64,000 nt of DNA from Cupriavidus sp. D39 (GCF_026627925.1 NZ_JAPNLE010000006.1:480709-544708); one strand, 5' to 3'; positions 10,839 through 21,101 are shown, numbered from the stretch's first letter. Notes: generated by a model not told the origin, from the letters alone. Numbers and translations are program-made.

Positions 10839-11190
10839 TAGCACTCACGACGGTCCTTGTGCCGCGGTAGAGACATGGCTCGTCTGGGGCCACGAATCGC
10901 GCCACGGGGGTCTAGGACGCGCCATGATCGGCGGCAACGTCGATTTCGCGCTGGCGTAGTCCGCCGCATGGAAACACAATGCCCCGGGAATTCGCCTCCC
11001 GGGAGGCGTCTTTGCTCCAAGATCTCACTTTCGCACTGTGGGTATCCATTTGTTTTTTTAAAAACGGAACCAGTTTCGTTTGGTGGATTTTGGGGGCGGG
11101 AAAGGAGGAGTCGATTCGGGGATTGCACAGACAGGTAGAGAAACGGGTAGATCTAGCTTTGGTTAAACCAGAAGAAGAGGAGGAGGCAAC
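10839..11190. other. Intergenic region upstream of the porin
   Basis: This 350-base stretch carries no gene I can support. It holds an A/T-rich run at 11050-11064, the operator-like palindrome at 11063-11080 and a strong ribosome binding site (AGGAGGAGG) just before 11191. Confidence 0.6.
11063..11080. promoter_or_regulatory. Operator-like inverted repeat before the porin
   Basis: AACGGAAC-CA-GTTTCGTT is an 18-base inverted repeat with one mismatch. Its core GGAAC-N2-GTTTC also occurs at 22762-22773 and in variant form at 2575-2586, which suggests one regulator for the catabolic genes. Confidence 0.5.
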
Positions 11191-12279
11191 ATGAAATTGA
11201 AGATGATCGCGTTGTGCAGTATTGCGGCGGCTTGTGCAGGCACTGCCCAGGCACAGTCGAATGTCATTCTGTATGGAGTGATCGATGCAGGCATCGAGTA
11301 TGTCAACAACCAGCCGGGCGGCGGGCATGATCTCGTGCGCATGACACCAGCCAATCTGGCGGCGTCCCGCTGGGGACTGCGCGGTACCGAAGACCTTGGC
11401 AATGGACTCAAGGGAGTCTTCGTGCTGGAAAGCGGCTTTGAGTCCGATACTGGCAAGTCCACGCAAGGCGGGCGCTTGTTTGGCCGTTCCGCCTATGTCG
11501 GCCTTGATGGCCGCTGGGGCGTGGTGACGCTGGGGCGGCAGCCTACACCCTTCTATTGGATCTCCGGGACGATCGACCCCATGCTCATCGTGACGAAGTA
11601 CTCGATCCTGGCTCAGGACGCCGCGTTCGCTGGCCGTGCTGACAATGCGATCAAGTACGTCGGCAAATTCGGCCCAATGGAAACGCAGCTCTTCTATAGC
11701 TTCGGCGCAGACAGCACGGTCACAGGGGGCAGTGAGATACCGGGAAGCGCCAAGATCGGAAGGGAGTATTCCGGCAGCGCCGCCTACAACGGCGCCAACT
11801 GGAGCGTTGCGGCGGCGTACGACGAGATCAACACCGGTACGGTTTCGGCACGGCCCGACGCGACCACGCGGCGCGCTACCGTGGGTGGCAATTTCGCCAT
11901 TGGCAATGCGACGCTCTATGCCGGCTACAGATGGGCCAAAGCGTTCGACGGGGCATTGCTGGCCGGAGCTCCGGCGACCGCCAATCAGCGGTCCAATCTG
12001 TGGTGGGCAGGTGCGCGCTGGCAAGCGACCAGCAACGTGACGCTCGCGGGCGCGGCATACTATCAGGACTTCGCCGGCACCAGTGCGGACCCGTGGATGT
12101 TTGTCGCCTCGGGGGCGTATGCGTTCTCCAAGCGCACCAGTGCGTATCTTGCAGTGGGCTATACCAAGAATCGGAACGGGTCGAACCTTGGCCTGGGCAC
12201 TGGCGGCTCGGGCTTCGGGACCGTCTCGGCTGGCGCCAACCAGTTTGGCGCCTCGGTCGCCTTGCGACACATCTTTTAA
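11191..12279 (+). CDS. Outer-membrane porin, Burkholderia/OmpC type
   Basis: ATG 11191 follows AGGAGGAGG. The signal peptide ends GTAQAQ, and the mature protein begins with the strand SNVILYGVIDAG typical of beta-proteobacterial porins. Loop 3 and the alternating pattern of a 16-strand barrel are recognisable. The last residue is phenylalanine (LRHIF), the signal for outer-membrane assembly. At 362 residues it is intact and of normal length. It closes the catabolic run and probably lets the substrate of the neighbouring Bug receptors cross the outer membrane (inference from position). Confidence 0.92.
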   Translation: MKLKMIALCSIAAACAGTAQAQSNVILYGVIDAGIEYVNNQPGGGHDLVRMTPANLAASRWGLRGTEDLGNGLKGVFVLESGFESDTGKSTQGGRLFGRSAYVGLDGRWGVVTLGRQPTPFYWISGTIDPMLIVTKYSILAQDAAFAGRADNAIKYVGKFGPMETQLFYSFGADSTVTGGSEIPGSAKIGREYSGSAAYNGANWSVAAAYDEINTGTVSARPDATTRRATVGGNFAIGNATLYAGYRWAKAFDGALLAGAPATANQRSNLWWAGARWQATSNVTLAGAAYYQDFAGTSADPWMFVASGAYAFSKRTSAYLAVGYTKNRNGSNLGLGTGGSGFGTVSAGANQFGASVALRHIF

Positions 12280-12616
12280 CGCTGGTACCGGCATCGGCTG
12301 ATCCGCGGGGGCGGCGCGATCGATGTCAACGCCTTCTCCCGACGGCTCACGGCATCCGGGACCGGCTGCTTTGAATCTCCATGGTGCCGCCGCATCGCGG
12401 CGCTTCAGCTGCGTCGCAGATGAGTTCGATCATCTCGACGCAGCCATCTTTTTCGGATGATCCCGGGACTGTGTATGCCCTGGAATGACCAGACTCACAT
12501 GGACAAGCCGCGAACCGATTCCATGACTTACGGGGGCGGATGCGGGTCATAATCGGCTTGCGAGGCGCGCGCTTTGCGCCTGTAATGCTAGCAGTCGACG
12601 GCTGTCCGAGGGTGCC
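12280..12616. other. Intergenic region, nothing identified
   Basis: No ORF here has homology I recognise on either strand. The only signal is GAGGGTGCC before the ATG at 12617. Confidence 0.5.
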
Positions 12617-15600
12617 ATGCGCTGCACAAAGTGCGGGTTTGAAAACCCAGCGCGAGGAAGGTTCTGTGAGGAATGTGGCCATACTCTTGGCCAAACCTGT
12701 CCGAATTGTGGCTACGAGTCTGCCGCTACCGCAAAGTTTTGTGGTGCATGTGGCGCTTCCTTAACCACTACGGCCGGTTCTCCGACATCCAGTGCGGCGC
12801 CTTGCGTCAGCGCTCCGGTTCTGTACACGCCAGCGCACCTGGCTGAGCGCATTCTGGCCGAGCGCGCGGCGATGGAGGCCCGCGGGCACGATGCGGGCGA
12901 GCGCAAGACTATTACCGCCCTGTTTGCGGATATGGCTGGGTCGACGGCGCTGATTCAGGACCTGGATCCCGAGGATGCCCGGGAACTGATCGATCCGGTC
13001 GTGGCGATCATGATGGAAGCCGTACACCACTATGAAGGGTACGTCGCCAAGTCGCTGGGTGATGGCATCCTGGCACTGTTCGGTGCTCCAATCGCGCACG
13101 AAGACCACCCGCTGCGGGCGTTGTATGCGGCATTGCGGATGCAGGAGGCGATGCGCAGCCATGGCGGTAGGATTCGTCTGGAGAAGGGTATTCCGCTGCA
13201 GATCCGGGTTGGCGTCCACACCGGAGAGGTAATGGTGCGCTCCATTCGCAAAGACGATCTGCACACCGATTATGACCCGGTCGGCCATACTATTCATATC
13301 GCTTCTCGCATGGAAGGGATGGCGATGCCGTCGTCGGTACTCGTCAGTGAATCCACTTATAAGCTTGCCGATGGGTACTTCCATTTCAAAGCTCTGGGCG
13401 CCACCAACGTAAAGGGCATCCGGACTCCGCTTCCAGTCTATGAGCTGCTGGGGCCCGGCACTTTGCGCACGCGACTTCAGGTGTCGGCGTACCGCGGTCT
13501 GACGAGGTTCGTCGGACGTGAGCGAGAACTGGAGTGTTTGCAGTCGGCGCTGGCCTCGGCCATCGCAAAGCGCGGGCGGATTGTTGGGGTGGTAGGAGAA
13601 GCCGGTGTTGGCAAATCGCGTTTGTTCCACGAATTCAAGGCCAGGGCGCGGCAGGGCTGCCTGGTGCTGGAGACTTTCTCGGTTTCGCATGGAAAGGCAT
13701 TTCCCTATCTCCCGTTGATCGATCTGTTGAGAAACTACTTCCAGATCGTGGCCGCCGACGACGAGCGCTTGTATCGCGAAAAGGTCACGGGCAGGTTGCT
13801 GACACTGGATCGCGAGCTGGAGGATCAACTCCCCTATCTGCTCTATCTTCTCGGTATCAGTGAGCCACAGTCAACGTTGCCCGCGATGGACGCCCGGCTC
13901 CGGCGCCAGCGCACCTTTGAAGCGATAGTTCGTCTATTGGTAAGCGAGAGCCAGAGCCAGCCGGTCGTGTTGCTGTTCGAAGACCTGCAATGGCTTGACA
14001 GGGAAACCGAAGCATTCCTTGATGAGCTGGCGTCGCATGTAGCGGCTTCAAGGATTCTGCTGCTGGTCAACTACCGGCACGAATACGCGCATGACTGGAA
14101 GCTCCAGCGGAGCTACATCCAGTTGCGTCTGGAACCGCTCGGTCAAATGGAGGCACAAGAACTACTTGCAACCCTATTGGGTGCTCACTCCGAGCTGGGG
14201 TCATTGATGCAGCTCATCCTTGCCAAAACTGAGGGCAATCCGTTCTTTATGGAGGAAGTGGTCAGGACACTGGCAGAAGAAGGTACCATCCTCGGCGCGC
14301 CGGGCAGCTATCGGATTGCGACGCCCGCCGTGTCACTTCATATTCCGACCACCGTCCAAGGCGTCATTGCAGCGCGCATTGACCGCCTGTCGCAGGCGCA
14401 GAAGGCACTGTTGCAGACTCTGGCAATTATCGGCAAGGACTTTTCATTCAGCATGGTCCGGTATGTTGCCGCGTTGTCAGAGCAGGAGTTGCTGTCGCTT
14501 CTTGGCGATCTACAGCGTAGCGAATTCATCTTCGAGCGACCTGCATTTCCGGAAGTCGAGTATGCGTTCAGGCACGCGCTCATGCAGGAAGTCGCCGCCA
14601 ATTCTTTGCTGCACAGTCAGCGAAGCAAGCTGCATGAACGCGCCGCCGAGGCAATCAAGCTATCGGATTGCGACGCCCGCCGTGTCACTTCATATTCCGA
14701 CCACCGTCCAAGGCGTCATTGCAGCGCGCATTGACCGCCTGTCGCAGGCGCAGAAGGCACTGTTGCAGACTCTGGCAATTATCGGCAAGGACTTTTCATT
14801 CAGCATGGTCCGGTATGTTGCCGCGTTGTCAGAGCAGGAGTTGCTGTCGCTTCTTGGCGATCTACAGCGTAGCGAATTCATCTTCGAGCGACCTGCATTT
14901 CCGGAAGTCGAGTATGCGTTCAGGCACGCGCTCATGCAGGAAGTCGCCGCCAATTCTTTGCTGCACAGTCAGCGAAGCAAGCTGCATGAACGCGCCGCCG
15001 AGGCAATCGAGTCACTGTTTCCAGGCCGACTGGAGGACTACCTTAACGAGTTGGCCCACCACTACAGCAATAGCGGGAATGCCGCGAAAGCCATACACTA
15101 TCTGCAGCTTGCGGGCGAGCAGGCCTTGCGGCGGTCTGCGCAACGTGAAGGGATCCGTCATCTCAGTGCAGCCCTTGAGCTTCTCAAGGCGTTGCCGGAA
15201 GCCCCCGAGCGAACAAGCGAGATGATCCATTTGCTACTGACCCTCGGTCCCGCCTGGATAGCCGCCCGCGGCCATGGGTCGCCAGAGGTCGAAGAAACCT
15301 ATACCCAAGCATTAACCCTGTGCGAACGCGAGGAGAAAATGCCGGAGCTGTTTTCCGCGCAGGCAGGTCTGTGGTCTCACTATTTACTGCGAGCGCAGCT
15401 AAAGCAGGCCCACGCGCTGGCCGAACGGCTGCTGGGCCTGGCGCAGGACACCAGCGACCGGGAACGACTTGCTGAGGCCCATCGAGCTCTGGGCGTTACG
15501 CTGCTTCGTCTGGGCGAAATCGAAGGCGCACGTCACCACATGGAGCAGGCGTTGACACTGCACCAACCTGGGCAGCAGTCCTATGACTACTTGCTGCGCC

Positions 15601-16400
15601 TGGTGAGGAACCCCGCTGTCCATATACGCAGCACCTTGAGCTGGATCCTTTGGTATCTAGGCTTACCGGATCAGTCACGGATTCGCTGCGAAGAGGCCCT
15701 GGAACTAGCCCGGGCGGCGGCCGATCCTTTTGGCCTGGCGCTGAGCCTGATTTTCGCGGCTGAACTCTATCGGCGCCGGGATGAAGTCGAGCGGTCGCTC
15801 GGGTATGCTGACGCCGCGATCGCTGTATCAGCCGAGCGCGGCTTCCCGCTCTATGAGGCATGGGGAACGACTCTCCGAGGCTGGGCCCTTGCGAAACTCG
15901 GGAAGCAGGAAGAAGGCATTGTGCGAATGAGGCGGGGCCTCAGCGCTCACCGTGCGACGAGATCCGCGCTGGGACGGCCATCGCTGTTAGGCCTGCTTGC
16001 TGATGCCTATGGCAAGGTGGGGAAGTTCGAATTAGCGCTTCGCGTGCTGCGCCATGCGTTGGCGTTGGCGGAAAGAACTGGAGAACGGTTCGAAAGCCCC
16101 GCGTTGCTTCGCCTGAGAGGGGATCTGTTATGGAAAATGGCAGGCGAGGAAGACCCTTGCACCTCCATCAGGATCACTGAAGCGGAATCCGATCTGCGCA
16201 ACGCGGTGGCGCTCGCCCGCGGGCAAGGAGCGCGCTCGACAGAGTTGAAGTGCGCGCTGAGCCTTGCGCGCCTTTGGCATCTCCAGGGCAAGCGTGACGA
16301 AGCCTGCCATTTGCTGGCCGAAGTTCACGGTGCTTTTACCGAGGGATTCGATACCCGTGACTGGCTGGACGCCGAGGCCCAATTGCGCGAATGGTCCTGA
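12617..16400 (+). pseudogene. Zinc-ribbon / class III cyclase / AAA ATPase / TPR protein, broken by a tandem duplication
   Basis: The N terminus has two CxxC zinc ribbons (CTKCGF, CPNCGY with partners). A class III adenylate/guanylate cyclase domain follows with metal-binding aspartates in FADMAGS and SLGDGILALFG and the RVGVHTGEV strand. Next is an AAA/STAND ATPase with Walker A GEAGVGKS and Walker B LLFEDLQWLD, then TPR-like helices to the end. An exact 351-base repeat plus one extra base shifts the frame at 14657, so the first frame ends at 14734. Removing 352 bases joins both frames into about 1143 residues. Such proteins are thought to be ATP-dependent signalling regulators. Whether this cyclase makes a nucleotide is unknown. 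Confidence 0.88.
14306..15008 (+). repeat. Exact 351-bp tandem duplication inside the cyclase/ATPase gene
   Basis: Positions 14306-14656 and 14658-15008 read identically base for base, separated by a single A at 14657. The unit starts AGCTATCGG and ends GAGGCAATC. The offset is 352, which is not a multiple of three, so the copy itself causes the frameshift. Confidence 0.95.
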
Positions 16401-16900
16401 ATGCGAAGGGCGTCAAGAAGGGAACGCTGACATGCGGATAGGCCGTCTTTGTCTTGCCCGAGCCAGGCAGCGGCGTGGCCGACCGTTGCCTGTCACCGTA
16501 CCCAATGACCATCGAACCAAGGAACGGAAGGCTCTGCAGCGCAAGTGTGCTGACCACCAGATCGCATCAATCTAAGAGACGGCTTTGAAGAGCGATGCTG
16601 AAGTTCGCGCACGAACGGGGAGGGACCTTGTGATCTGGCGGGAAGTCGGCAAGCACCTGAAAGGTTCCTCCTAGGCGTTCGAGCAACTTGTGCTGTTGCA
16701 GGGGTTTCAAGGGTGGTCCAGGGCGATCGCAGTTGCTATATAGTTTCCGGAATTCCATGGAGTGCCTTCATGTGCGCTTCAAGCGAACACTCACCGTGTT
16801 CCGGGGCTCGCGCGGGCGTCGGATCGTGGCGCAGGCATTGCCCCGGAGAGTCAAATTCCAGGATGCCGGCGACCCTTGACGTCGCCATACGGAGTCGTTG
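16401..16900. other. Intergenic region, no supported gene
   Basis: About 500 bases with only short unrecognised ORFs, for example 46 codons from ATG 16434. A GGAG at 16891 serves the LysR start. Confidence 0.5.
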
Positions 16901-17200
16901 ATGGACGTGCGTGGGCTGCGGTATTTCGTCCAGGTGGTCGAGAGTGGTAGCCTGACCAAGGCATCGCGCCAGTTCTTCGTAGCTCAGCCCGCCCTCAGCC
17001 AGCAGATCGCCCGGCTCGAAGACGAGGTCGGCAAGCCTTTGTTGGTGCGGTCTGCACGGGGCGTGGTGCCGACGCCGAACGGCGCGGCCCTGTATCGACA
17101 TGCGAAGCTAATTTTGCGTCAACTGGACGAGGCGGTGCTGATCGCTCGTCAGGAATCTTCCAATGTGAAAGGACGCGTTACGCTCGGACTTGGCTCGACA
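16901..17200 (+). pseudogene. LysR-family regulator, N-terminal fragment
   Basis: ATG 16901 with GGAG six bases upstream opens the winged HTH typical of LysR proteins (LRYFVQVVESGSLTKASR, then QPALSQQIARLE). Homology continues through the linker helix to SNVKGRVTLGLGSTA and then stops. The effector-binding domain, about 200 residues, is missing. The next bases match the end of tcuB and then the end of the GMC gene. A LysR gene (tcuR) commonly adjoins tcuAB, so this is probably the left end of a collapsed second tcu locus (inference). Confidence 0.85.
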
Positions 17201-17225
17201 GCGATCCCCAGAGGTCGTCTACGCA

Positions 17226-17271
17226 CGGCATTTTCCGTACTGCGAGCGAACTGCGTCTCGGCGACGATTGA
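17226..17271 (+). pseudogene. Remnant of a tcuB 3' end
   Basis: The bases encode GIFRTA directly followed by SELRLGDD and a stop, matching the final residues of TcuB at 794-872 with 12 residues (36 bases) between the two pieces removed in frame. The following CTGTCCGCC also matches the region after tcuB. It is squeezed between the LysR fragment and the GMC tail. Confidence 0.75.
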
Positions 17272-17289
17272 TCAGGACCTCTGTCCGCC

Positions 17290-17406
17290 GCTTTGATCAT
17301 GCCGGTCGTGACGTCTGGCAATACCGATGCGCCGACCATCATGATCGGTAAGAAAGCCGTAGAAATGATCTTTGCCGACCGGGCCGTAAAGAGCCGGCAG
17401 GCATAG
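17290..17406 (+). pseudogene. Remnant of a GMC oxidoreductase C terminus
   Basis: The translation [17 protein letters not shown] ends at a TAG and parallels the end of the GMC pseudogene at 2411-2526. Only about 38 C-terminal codons remain. It follows the tcuB remnant in the same order as in locus A. Confidence 0.8.
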
Positions 17407-17751
17407 CGGCTGTATATCCGCTTTTCATAACAAAAATGGGCGCGCTCGCGCAGCACCGCCCTTCGACGACCACGTCGCCCCGAGATCCCGTACCCCGGTG
17501 CAACCCGTTCGCCATGCCGCACAGGTTGGCGATGCTGGCCGCCCGGAAGCCGAAACTGCCGCCGCCAGTGACGTTCTCCTGCGGGGTGTTCCCAACTGCT
17601 CGCCTTCCTCTTTCGATGTACCTGATTGTAAGTTCCTATGAATGAAACCTGTGCCTTTGAACGAAACTCGTGCTACTATGAATCAGAACAGGCAATCTGA
17701 AGATAAGTAGGCGCGCGCGCCCGGCAGCGGCTACCGGTATGGAGACAAAGG
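17407..17751. other. Intergenic region with a repeated promoter
   Basis: No gene is supported here. The right half contains the second copy of the 19-bp-spaced repeat promoter (17644-17679). A GGAGAC ribosome binding site precedes 17752. Confidence 0.6.
17644..17679 (+). promoter_or_regulatory. Promoter with 19-bp-spaced direct repeat (copy 2 of 3)
   Basis: GAAAC-N2-GTGCC at 17644 and GAAAC-N2-GTGCT at 17663 are 19 bases apart, with TACTAT at 17674-17679. Spacing and sequence match the site at 2704. It drives the Ldh2-type gene at 17752. Confidence 0.6.
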
Positions 17752-18754
17752 ATGTTTAGCGACAGCAATGCGACGGAAGATCGAGTTCGTTTCACTGCGC
17801 AAGAAGCCCATGCGGCAATGCGCGACATTGTGGGCCGACTCGGCTACACCCCCAAGAGCAAACGGTTATTGCGGACCACCTCCTGGATGCCGCCTTATGT
17901 GGCTACGAATACTCGGGGCTCCCAAAAATCCTGGACTTGGCAGGGCATCCTAAGGGGAAAATGCCCAGGAAAACCCCACATGTCGTTCACGAGACCCCTG
18001 TCTCTGCGTTGATCGATGGTGGCAATACGGTCGGAATGCTGGCCGTCGATCTGGCTACAAATGATGTGATTGCCAGAGCTCTTGAGCACGGATTCTCCGT
18101 GGTGGGCGTGTTTAACTCATGGATGACGGGCCGTAGTTCGTACTTCGTCGAGCGAATTGCCAAGGCAGGTCTAATCGGGTTCCATACGGTCGCATCGTTT
18201 CCCATCGTCGCACCACCCGGTGCCGCCTGTGCGGCCATCGGGACCAATCCAATCGCGTTCGGGTTTCCGACGCAAGAGGATCCCCTTGTGATCGATCTTG
18301 GTACTTCGGCGTTCATGGTATCGGAGCTTGCGCTAGTGGAGCGCCGGGGGATCTTCTTCCCGAGGGCGTCGCCATTGACGCGGAGGGCCGCCCCACTCGC
18401 GACCCTGCATCCGCAAGAAAGGGGGCTTTAATGCACTTTGCGGGCTATCGAGGCTTCGCGATCGGACTGGCAATGCAGGCCATGGGCATCATGGCCGGGG
18501 CAGGCATGAGTCCCAATAAGGATTATGGGTACTTGCTGATTGCGATGCGCCCCGACTTGCTCGTCCCCCTTGATGACTACCAGCGCGAGCTTTCGGACAC
18601 GCTCCGGCGGATCAAGTCAACGCCAAAGATGCCTGGATTCGACGAGATTCGAATTCCATCCGAACGGGCAGCCCGAGAGCGACGCCGGCGACTGAAAACG
18701 GGAATTGAAATCGATCGCCGTATTTGGGACGCATTGCAAGCCTTGGGGCGCTAG
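17752..18754 (+). pseudogene. Malate/L-lactate dehydrogenase family (Ldh2 type), two single-base frameshifts
   Basis: ATG 17752 opens MFSDSNATED and the family N terminus. One extra C in the run 17849-17853 restores LGYTPQEQTVIADHLL, and one extra G in 18346-18350 restores ERRGDLLPEGVAID. The third frame then runs through MHFAGYRGFAIGLAMQAMG to LQALGR. Conserved segments TGRSSYFVERIAKAG, GTNPIAFGFPT and IDLGTSAFM are present. The repaired length is about 334 residues, normal for this family of NAD(P)-dependent 2-hydroxy/2-oxo acid dehydrogenases (YbiC/YiaK relatives), which differ in fold from classical lactate dehydrogenases. A gene with the same start is truncated at 19035. Confidence 0.85.
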
Positions 18755-19034
18755 CGACCGAGGCGGGTGCGGATTCGGATGAGGTAGGCTTTACCTTTGT
18801 CAGATGGGCGCGCTGGTAACAGCAGTAGTTCCATCGCATTTTGACGACTTCCCTCCATGAGGCATCAAAGTAGCAGTCCGCACTGCACAAAATCCTCCGC
18901 CGAAGTTTCATTAATTGGAGCGCGTGCCATTTAACGGAACGTGTGCTACCTTGCATCAAGGGCATTGGTCGCACCCGGTCCTGGTACCGCTGTCAGGCCG
19001 GCAGTGCATGAAGCGATATCTCAGGAGTCAGAGA
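18755..19034. other. Intergenic region with the third repeated promoter
   Basis: No gene is supported. The repeat promoter lies at 18917-18952, preceded by GTTTCATTAATTGGAGC, and TCAGGAG occurs about 12 bases before the start at 19035. Confidence 0.55.
18917..18952 (+). promoter_or_regulatory. Promoter with 19-bp-spaced direct repeat (copy 3 of 3)
   Basis: GGAGC-N2-GTGCC at 18917 and GGAAC-N2-GTGCT at 18936 are 19 bases apart, and TACCTT follows at 18947, again 11 bases after the second repeat. It precedes the chimeric ORF at 19035. Confidence 0.55.
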
Positions 19035-19154
19035 ATGTTCAGTGACAAAGAACCCGACAGCGAGCATGTGCGCTTTACGCCAGATGAAGCGCGCGCCGCG
19101 TCCATCGCCGGGTCGGTCATCGACGTGGACGGTGGTGACTTCATGGCGCCGTGA
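19035..19154 (+). pseudogene. Chimeric ORF: Ldh2-type N terminus fused to SDR C terminus
   Basis: ATG 19035 encodes MFSDKEP..EHVRFTPDEARAA, which parallels the first residues of the Ldh2-type protein at 17752. It then passes in frame to IAGSVIDVDGGDFMAP, the C terminus of a short-chain dehydrogenase like that at 24550-25307 (VLDMNGGGFMAP). The result is 39 residues. The promoter and start are of the Ldh2 gene and the end is of an SDR gene, so a deletion must have removed the genes between. It has no obvious function. Confidence 0.8.
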
Positions 19155-19280
19155 CGTTCAACTAGAAGCCCGCCTCTAGAGTGAGAGGCGATTGCGGTGT
19201 TACCTGCATTGTCAGGAACACATGCCCGCTGGCGAATACAGCAGCAGTATTAACGAATCGCACTGATTGAGACGCGAACC

Positions 19281-20942
19281 ATGCAAGAAAATTCTTACGA
19301 CTTCATTGTTATCGGATCCGGTTCGGCCGGTGGGGTCGTCGCTAGCCGCCTGAGCGAAAGAAGTGAGTACAAGGTCTTGTGCCTGGAGGCGGGAGAGAAA
19401 GGCGCGAACTACATCTGGACCAAGCCCCCGGGCGGTGTTGTCTACCTGATAGACAACCCGCTCGCCAATTGGCGCTACGAATCTGAACCGCACGAAAGTC
19501 ATGGCAATCGTCCCATCTACGTGCCACGAGGAAAGCTGCTTGGTGGCAGCAGCGCGATTAACGGGATCATTTACAACCGCGGCCAGAAGATCGACTACGA
19601 CACCTGGGCGGAGCAGGGATGTCCAGGATGGAGCTATGCCGAGGTACTCCCGTACTTCAAGAGGATAGAAAGCACTGACATCGGTTCGGACGAATACCAC
19701 GGTCGAACGGGGCCCATCAAAGTGACTGTCATGAAGAAGCTATCGCCTTTCTATGACATCTATATCAAGGCTGCGGGGGCTGTCGGCATTCCCGCCAACC
19801 CTGATTACAGTGGGGCTAGCCAGGAAGGTATTGCGTTGGCCCAGCAGACGGGCTACCGAGGGATGCGCCAGAGCACCGCCACGAAGTATCTCCATCCCGC
19901 ACGCAATCGATCCAATCTGACGATTCTACAAGGTGCCGAAGCAGTCGTTCTGATCATGGAGGGCAAGCGATGTGTCGGCGTGCGCTTCAGAAAAGACGGC
20001 TGCATGCACGACGTCAAGGCGAAGTGGGAGGTGGTCGTTTCGTGCGGCGCGGCGAACTCGCCGAAACTCCTCGAGCTCTCCGGCATCGGCAACCCGGAAA
20101 TCCTCAGCCAACACGGCATCAAGGTAGTGCACGAACTGAGAGGTGTGGGAGAGAACCTTCGCGATCACTACGCAGCGATCATGAAGTGGCGCTTCAACCG
20201 GCCGGGACTTTCCCTCGCCAGGCGGGGCAGGGGCTTGGGCCTTTTCGTTGAGATACTCAAGTACGTATTCTTTCGCCAGGGATTTATCTCCCAAGGCAAC
20301 GGCTCCTTGCGGGTTTTCGCGCGTTCGCGTCCGGAGAGGACGGAGCCGGACATCATGATGATCGTGAACCCTTACATCATCGAACTGAAGGCGGGACAAG
20401 GACGGCGGATGTCGGCCACCGAAGGGTTCTTCGTGTACACGCATGTCCAGCGTACGGAGAGCACGGGGTCGATCCACCTGCGTTCGTCGGATCCGTTTGC
20501 GGCGCCTGTCATCAACTACAGGTTCCTTGCCACCGAAAATGATAGGAAAACAGCAATACTCGCCGTGCGACGAGCACGCGAGATTGCCCAGGCCGCACCA
20601 CTACGGGACAACATTGCCGAAGAGATGGCGCCAGGCCTTCAGGTCAATACCGACGAAGAGATTCTCGAATTTATCCGCACCGCAGGCAATATTACGCAGC
20701 ACATGGTGGGCACTTGCAAGATGGGCCGCGATTCGATGGCCGTGGTGGACGAGAGGCTGCGCGTCCACGGCATCAAGGGCCTGCGGGTTGCGGATGCCTC
20801 CATCATGCCGACCATTATTTCCGGCAATACCAGCATTCCTTGCATGATGATTGGTGAGAAGTGTGCCGAGATGATTCTGGAAGACGTCGAGGGCGCCCTT
20901 CCTCGACGCAAGGAAACCGCACGCCATCTGGTCACAGGCTGA
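19281..20942 (+). CDS. GMC family FAD-dependent oxidoreductase, intact
   Basis: ATG 19281 opens the FAD-binding beta-alpha-beta (FIVIGSGSAGGVVASRLS). GMC signature 1 occurs as PRGKLLGGSSAING, signature 2 as GAANSPKLLELSGIG, and the active site as NITQHMVGTCKMG and SGNTSIPCMMIGEKC. At 553 residues it has the normal length and no interruption. Known relatives (choline, PEG and alkanol dehydrogenases) oxidise a primary alcohol to an aldehyde, which would feed the aldehyde dehydrogenases nearby. It serves as the reference for the two broken GMC genes in the window. Confidence 0.92.
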   Translation: MQENSYDFIVIGSGSAGGVVASRLSERSEYKVLCLEAGEKGANYIWTKPPGGVVYLIDNPLANWRYESEPHESHGNRPIYVPRGKLLGGSSAINGIIYNRGQKIDYDTWAEQGCPGWSYAEVLPYFKRIESTDIGSDEYHGRTGPIKVTVMKKLSPFYDIYIKAAGAVGIPANPDYSGASQEGIALAQQTGYRGMRQSTATKYLHPARNRSNLTILQGAEAVVLIMEGKRCVGVRFRKDGCMHDVKAKWEVVVSCGAANSPKLLELSGIGNPEILSQHGIKVVHELRGVGENLRDHYAAIMKWRFNRPGLSLARRGRGLGLFVEILKYVFFRQGFISQGNGSLRVFARSRPERTEPDIMMIVNPYIIELKAGQGRRMSATEGFFVYTHVQRTESTGSIHLRSSDPFAAPVINYRFLATENDRKTAILAVRRAREIAQAAPLRDNIAEEMAPGLQVNTDEEILEFIRTAGNITQHMVGTCKMGRDSMAVVDERLRVHGIKGLRVADASIMPTIISGNTSIPCMMIGEKCAEMILEDVEGALPRRKETARHLVTG

Positions 20943-21101
20943 GGCCAGCTATTGTGCCTTGTGGTCAATGTCACAAATTGATTGCAAAACGATTCCGATC
21001 ATTGAAAACCTGGTGAATGAACTATTGAAATGCGGCGATGCAATACGTGGCAGCGCCGCGTGATCGACGAGACCAAAGATAATGTTTTTGGAGACAACCG
21101 A

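Noticed and set aside
10912..12294. A 460-codon minus-strand frame opposite the porin
   Set aside because: The plus strand carries a clear porin with signal peptide and ribosome site; the minus frame has no recognisable domain.
14338..14953. Two identical 87-codon minus-strand ORFs
   Set aside because: They are shadows of the two copies of the 351-bp tandem duplication.
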